Assembly: GCA_900553555.1 (NCBI GenBank)
Contig: USEG01000028.1
Span: forward strand, 1-8,927
Source of the DNA: an uncultured Clostridia bacterium
GTDB taxonomy: Bacteria > Bacillota > Clostridia > Christensenellales > Pumilibacteraceae
Length of the DNA stretch: 8,927 nt
Direction of reading: 5' to 3'
Shown: piece after piece, positions 6,601 to 8,927 of the stretch
Position numbering within the stretch: the stretch's first letter is position 1
Layout: each line of letters opens with the position of its first letter
The notes under the pieces: generated by a model
Seen by the model: only the letters and a program-made list of their open reading frames with translations
Told to the model about the DNA's origin: nothing
Database searches by the model: none
Translations under genes and position numbers: made by a program

Positions 6601-7386
6601 CTAAACAGTTTTTGCTTTATCCGATACCATTACGACGATATGTTTATCATAATCGCCGAATTTTTTACCAAATAAATTTATTCCGCCTTTATTCTTTGCA
6701 CTTTTATCGACGCCCATTCTAAGCACGACGACGTTACTGTCAAAAAAGCGCACGTCTGTAAGCGTTGTATCAGACACCATGCTGCCGTTAAGAAATGTTC
6801 CCGTTGCGTTTACTTCGACTTTGACTAAAAAGCCGTATTGAGTCCCGTCGTTCCACCATGACGGCGTAAAGACTCCTCTCCTGGCTCCAAAATCTCCCGG
6901 CGAGGTATAAGTGCATACTCTCACTCCGTTGACATCGAAGAAAATATCCGACTTCCAATTTTCGTTATATCCCGGCGACTCACTGCATATCTCGGCAGAA
7001 AAAGAAAATGATACTGCATTTTTCACCGTTTCCGCCGTAAAAGGTACGGTATATTCCAAATAACCGCAATCAAACCATATAAGCTGGGCTGCAAATCTCA
7101 GGGACGAGTAAAAGGAATCTGCATTGTCACGCCCGCCGATATAACCCTCTTCGCTCAATATGCCGCAATAATTACCCACACTAAACGCGCTGTAACTGCC
7201 GATAGGAACCTGAATAGCCACAGTGTGTTCATGATTTTTTTCTGCGCTATCCTGTATTATTTTAATTTCGATTTTTTCGTACTGCCGGGATACTATTTTT
7301 GCAAATCCCCTATCCGATACACGACGAATAACCGATATAATACCCGCTTTTGTCAGCACGGAAATATGTTCGGAAATTGTTGACAA
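6601..7386 (-). CDS. ArsR-like transcriptional regulator (COG4189-like), N-terminally truncated; possible pseudogene
   Basis: The first residues (STISEHISVLTKAGIISV, 2-19) look like the recognition helix and following strand of an ArsR-type winged helix. The rest (about 40-255) matches, from memory, the large beta-rich C-terminal domain of predicted regulators with an HTH domain in Firmicutes (COG4189-like): GYIEY-like GYLEYTVPF (108-116), CSESPGYNENW (134-144), TSPGDFGARRG (161-171), TPSWWNDGTQYG (174-185) and GGINLFGKKFGDY (234-246). Full-length relatives run to about 300 aa, with around 40 residues ahead of the recognition helix. Here the frame is open only 11 codons further up, to a TAA at 7420-7422, and contains no ATG or GTG. 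The nominal start is TTG at 7386, with no ribosome site. Neither other upstream frame encodes the missing helices. The 261-codon body has no stops, so the loss may be recent, or the C-terminal domain may still be made. Ligand and target genes are unknown. Confidence 0.7.
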   Translation of the reverse strand: MSTISEHISVLTKAGIISVIRRVSDRGFAKIVSRQYEKIEIKIIQDSAEKNHEHTVAIQVPIGSYSAFSVGNYCGILSEEGYIGGRDNADSFYSSLRFAAQLIWFDCGYLEYTVPFTAETVKNAVSFSFSAEICSESPGYNENWKSDIFFDVNGVRVCTYTSPGDFGARRGVFTPSWWNDGTQYGFLVKVEVNATGTFLNGSMVSDTTLTDVRFFDSNVVVLRMGVDKSAKNKGGINLFGKKFGDYDKHIVVMVSDKAKTV

Positions 7387-7687
7387 CGGAACGTTAACAG
7401 TAAATTTTATGTTCTTATTTTACCGTTTTTTACTACGGAAACGACCGAAGTATTTTTTGGCCGGATTTTGGAAATTTGATTTACAATAAAATTTATAAAG
7501 TAAACCCATTGAAAATCTCATTCAAGCTTTCGTTTTCAGTTAAAAAACCCTCATGCGGACAAATCTGCTGAGGGTTTTTTTGTTAAAAGCGTATTATAAC
7601 ATAATTGACGAAAGAAACGATGATTGCTTTACACTATTACCATCAAAACGGATAAGCAAATTATGTAAACCTTTCACCGGCAAAATT
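7387..7687. other. Intergenic spacer between ftsZ and the truncated regulator
   Basis: About 300 bp of AT-rich DNA. It holds the ftsZ terminator at 7542-7580. I see no gene on either strand, no tRNA and no convincing promoter for the regulator-like gene: the A/T-rich stretch at 7480-7520 offers only poor -35/-10 pairs. The part next to 7386 is where the missing N-terminal half of the regulator would be expected, but all three minus-strand frames there are interrupted and unlike a winged helix. Confidence 0.6.
7542..7580 (-). terminator. Intrinsic terminator downstream of ftsZ
   Basis: A 12-bp inverted repeat, AAAAAACCCTCA (7542-7553) and TGAGGGTTTTTT (7569-7580), has a 15-nt loop. On the minus strand the stem ends in a run of T. 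It lies about 108 bp after the ftsZ stop and would end that transcript before the regulator-like gene. The symmetrical A/T flanks mean it would also work on the plus strand, although no plus-strand gene reads into it. Confidence 0.88.
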
Positions 7688-8908
7688 TTATTTCTTTAGC
7701 TTTCTCATCCATGCCGGCATATCGTCATCTTCATCCACCGTCATGCGCGAACCTCTGGGTGCCTGCTGCTGTTGTACAGGGCGGGGCGCCTGATTTCCTG
7801 TCGGATATTGATTTACAGGCTGCTGGGGACGGGCAGGTTGTCCGAATCCTGCATGCTGCGCACCAAACCGCTGATCAAACATGGCGTCATATTCTGCACG
7901 GAAAGGATCGTCTATGGGTGCGGCTTGCGTCTTTTGCTGCGACGACTGAGCCGAAGAGTCGGTATTATTAAATCCGGTAGCTATCATTGTAACCATGATT
8001 TCTTCCTTCATTGTTTCGCGTATATCGGCGCCGAAAATAATATTTGCGTTGGGCTGCACCACTTCGCGTACAAGCGACGTGGCTTCGTTGATTTCGTTAA
8101 GCGTCATATCGGGCGAACCCATTATATTGAGGATTATTTTGGAAGCGCCTTCTATAGACGTTTCGAGCAGCGGACTGAAGACTGCGCGTTTTACCGCCTC
8201 GAGGACACGTTTTTCTCCTTTTCCTCTGCCTATACCCATGTGAGCTACGCCGCTGTTGCGCATAACGGTACATACGTCGGCAAAGTCCAAATTTATAAGC
8301 GCCGGCGTTACGATCAAATCGCTTATTCCCTGGATACCTTGACGCAGCACGTCGTCGGCATGTCTAAACGCGTCTTTTATCGGCAGATTGGGAACAAATT
8401 CCATCAATTTTTCGTTGGGAATTATTACAATCGTATCGACGACTTTTTTCAGATTTTCAATACCGATATTGGCATTGGCCATTCTCGGCTTACCTTCAAA
8501 GGCGAAGGGCTTTGTAACTACCGCTACGGTGAGTTTGCCCATTTCCTTTGCAATGCTGGCAATGACCGGAGAAGCACCCGTACCGGTGCCGCCGCCCATA
8601 CCTGCCGTAATAAACACCAAATCGGCGTCTTTTATTGCGGAAGCTATCGCGTTTTTACTTTCCTCGGCGGCTTTTTGTCCTTTTTCGGGATCGGCTCCGG
8701 CGCCTTGACCCTTGGTAAACTTATCGCCTATCTGAATTCTGGTCTCGGCCTGCGACATGCCCAGATCCTGCAAGTCGGTATTAATCGCAATAAACTTGGC
8801 GCTGTTGATTTTGGCTTCGATCATGCTGTTGACGGCGTTGTTTCCCGCGCCGCCGACGCCCATAACCATTATTCTGCAAACGTTTCCGCTAAAATCATTT
8901 CCGAACAT
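7688..8908 (-). CDS. ftsZ: Cell division protein FtsZ
   Basis: Tubulin-like GTPase that polymerises at mid-cell into the Z-ring, the scaffold of the divisome. It has 406 aa. The GTPase domain has VMGVGGAGNNAVN (15-27), NTD (43-45), the tubulin signature GGGTGTG (105-111) and KPFAFEGK (133-140). The T7 loop NLDFADV (206-212) supplies the aspartates that trigger GTP hydrolysis in the neighbouring subunit. The globular part ends near VTMIATGF (306-313). A disordered linker of about 80 residues, rich in Gln/Pro/Ala, follows (314-393), then the acidic-to-basic conserved tail DMPAWMRKLKK (396-406), the docking site for partners such as FtsA and SepF. The start ATG at 8908 has GAGG at the window edge, 15 nt away, which is long, but no alternative in-frame start lies in the visible upstream DNA. 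Its promoter is outside the window. Confidence 0.98.
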   Translation of the reverse strand: MFGNDFSGNVCRIMVMGVGGAGNNAVNSMIEAKINSAKFIAINTDLQDLGMSQAETRIQIGDKFTKGQGAGADPEKGQKAAEESKNAIASAIKDADLVFITAGMGGGTGTGASPVIASIAKEMGKLTVAVVTKPFAFEGKPRMANANIGIENLKKVVDTIVIIPNEKLMEFVPNLPIKDAFRHADDVLRQGIQGISDLIVTPALINLDFADVCTVMRNSGVAHMGIGRGKGEKRVLEAVKRAVFSPLLETSIEGASKIILNIMGSPDMTLNEINEATSLVREVVQPNANIIFGADIRETMKEEIMVTMIATGFNNTDSSAQSSQQKTQAAPIDDPFRAEYDAMFDQRFGAQHAGFGQPARPQQPVNQYPTGNQAPRPVQQQQAPRGSRMTVDEDDDMPAWMRKLKK

Positions 8909-8927
8909 ATCGTCTTTAGTTATCCTC

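Noticed and set aside
7480..7530. Possible minus-strand promoter for the truncated regulator (TTGAAT near 7526, TATAAA near 7496)
   Set aside because: The spacing is about 22 bp and the boxes are imperfect; in such AT-rich DNA this is expected by chance.
7711..8708. Plus-strand open frames opposite ftsZ (7711-7971, 7995-8243, 8388-8708)
   Set aside because: Shadows of ftsZ; low-complexity products and no expression signals.
1..8927. CRISPR array, tRNA/rRNA genes, insertion sequences, phage or attachment sites
   Set aside because: No regular spaced repeats, no tRNA-like cloverleaf, no transposase or integrase and no terminal inverted repeats were seen; the gene content is core chromosomal.

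Overview
The window looks like chromosomal DNA from a Gram-positive (Firmicutes, probably Clostridia-like) bacterium. Four things point that way: the heat-shock genes run hrcA-grpE-dnaK-dnaJ; a CIRCE operator sits on a consensus housekeeping promoter; DnaK lacks the N-terminal-domain insertion found in Gram-negative DnaK; and the FtsZ resembles those of Firmicutes. Intergenic DNA is AT-rich and promoters are close to the sigma-A consensus. I cannot name a genus. All genes but one lie on the minus strand, so they are read from high to low coordinates.

Layout in transcription order on the minus strand. (1) 8908-7688: ftsZ, followed by a spacer with an intrinsic terminator (7542-7580). (2) 7386-6601: a regulator-like gene whose winged-helix domain starts at the recognition helix; the first half of the DNA-binding domain is absent, so it may be a decaying gene. 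(3) 6482-6520: a bidirectional terminator between that gene and the small plus-strand gene 6209-6421 (70 aa, unknown). (4) 6115-6208: a compact divergent promoter region with two back-to-back sigma-A-type promoters. One drives the 70-aa gene; the other drives a minus-strand pair, a 133-aa unknown protein (6114-5713) and a KdgK-like sugar kinase (5716-4700, TTG start overlapping the upstream stop). (5) 4664-4694: a terminator. (6) 4577-4521: promoter plus CIRCE, then hrcA (4463-3387), grpE (3400-2831), dnaK (2809-992) and dnaJ (970 to beyond the left edge, about 50 residues missing).

The heat-shock block is one operon. HrcA represses it at CIRCE. DnaK, its co-chaperone DnaJ and its nucleotide-exchange factor GrpE form the Hsp70 refolding machine. 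The kinase would feed 2-keto-3-deoxygluconate from uronate or pectin breakdown into the Entner-Doudoroff route. Its small co-transcribed partner has no function I can recognise.

No clearly new multi-gene system is visible. The points most worth a second look are the apparently leaderless 133-aa gene and its divergent small-protein partner, the beheaded regulator, and the operator/promoter/leader architecture of the hrcA operon.
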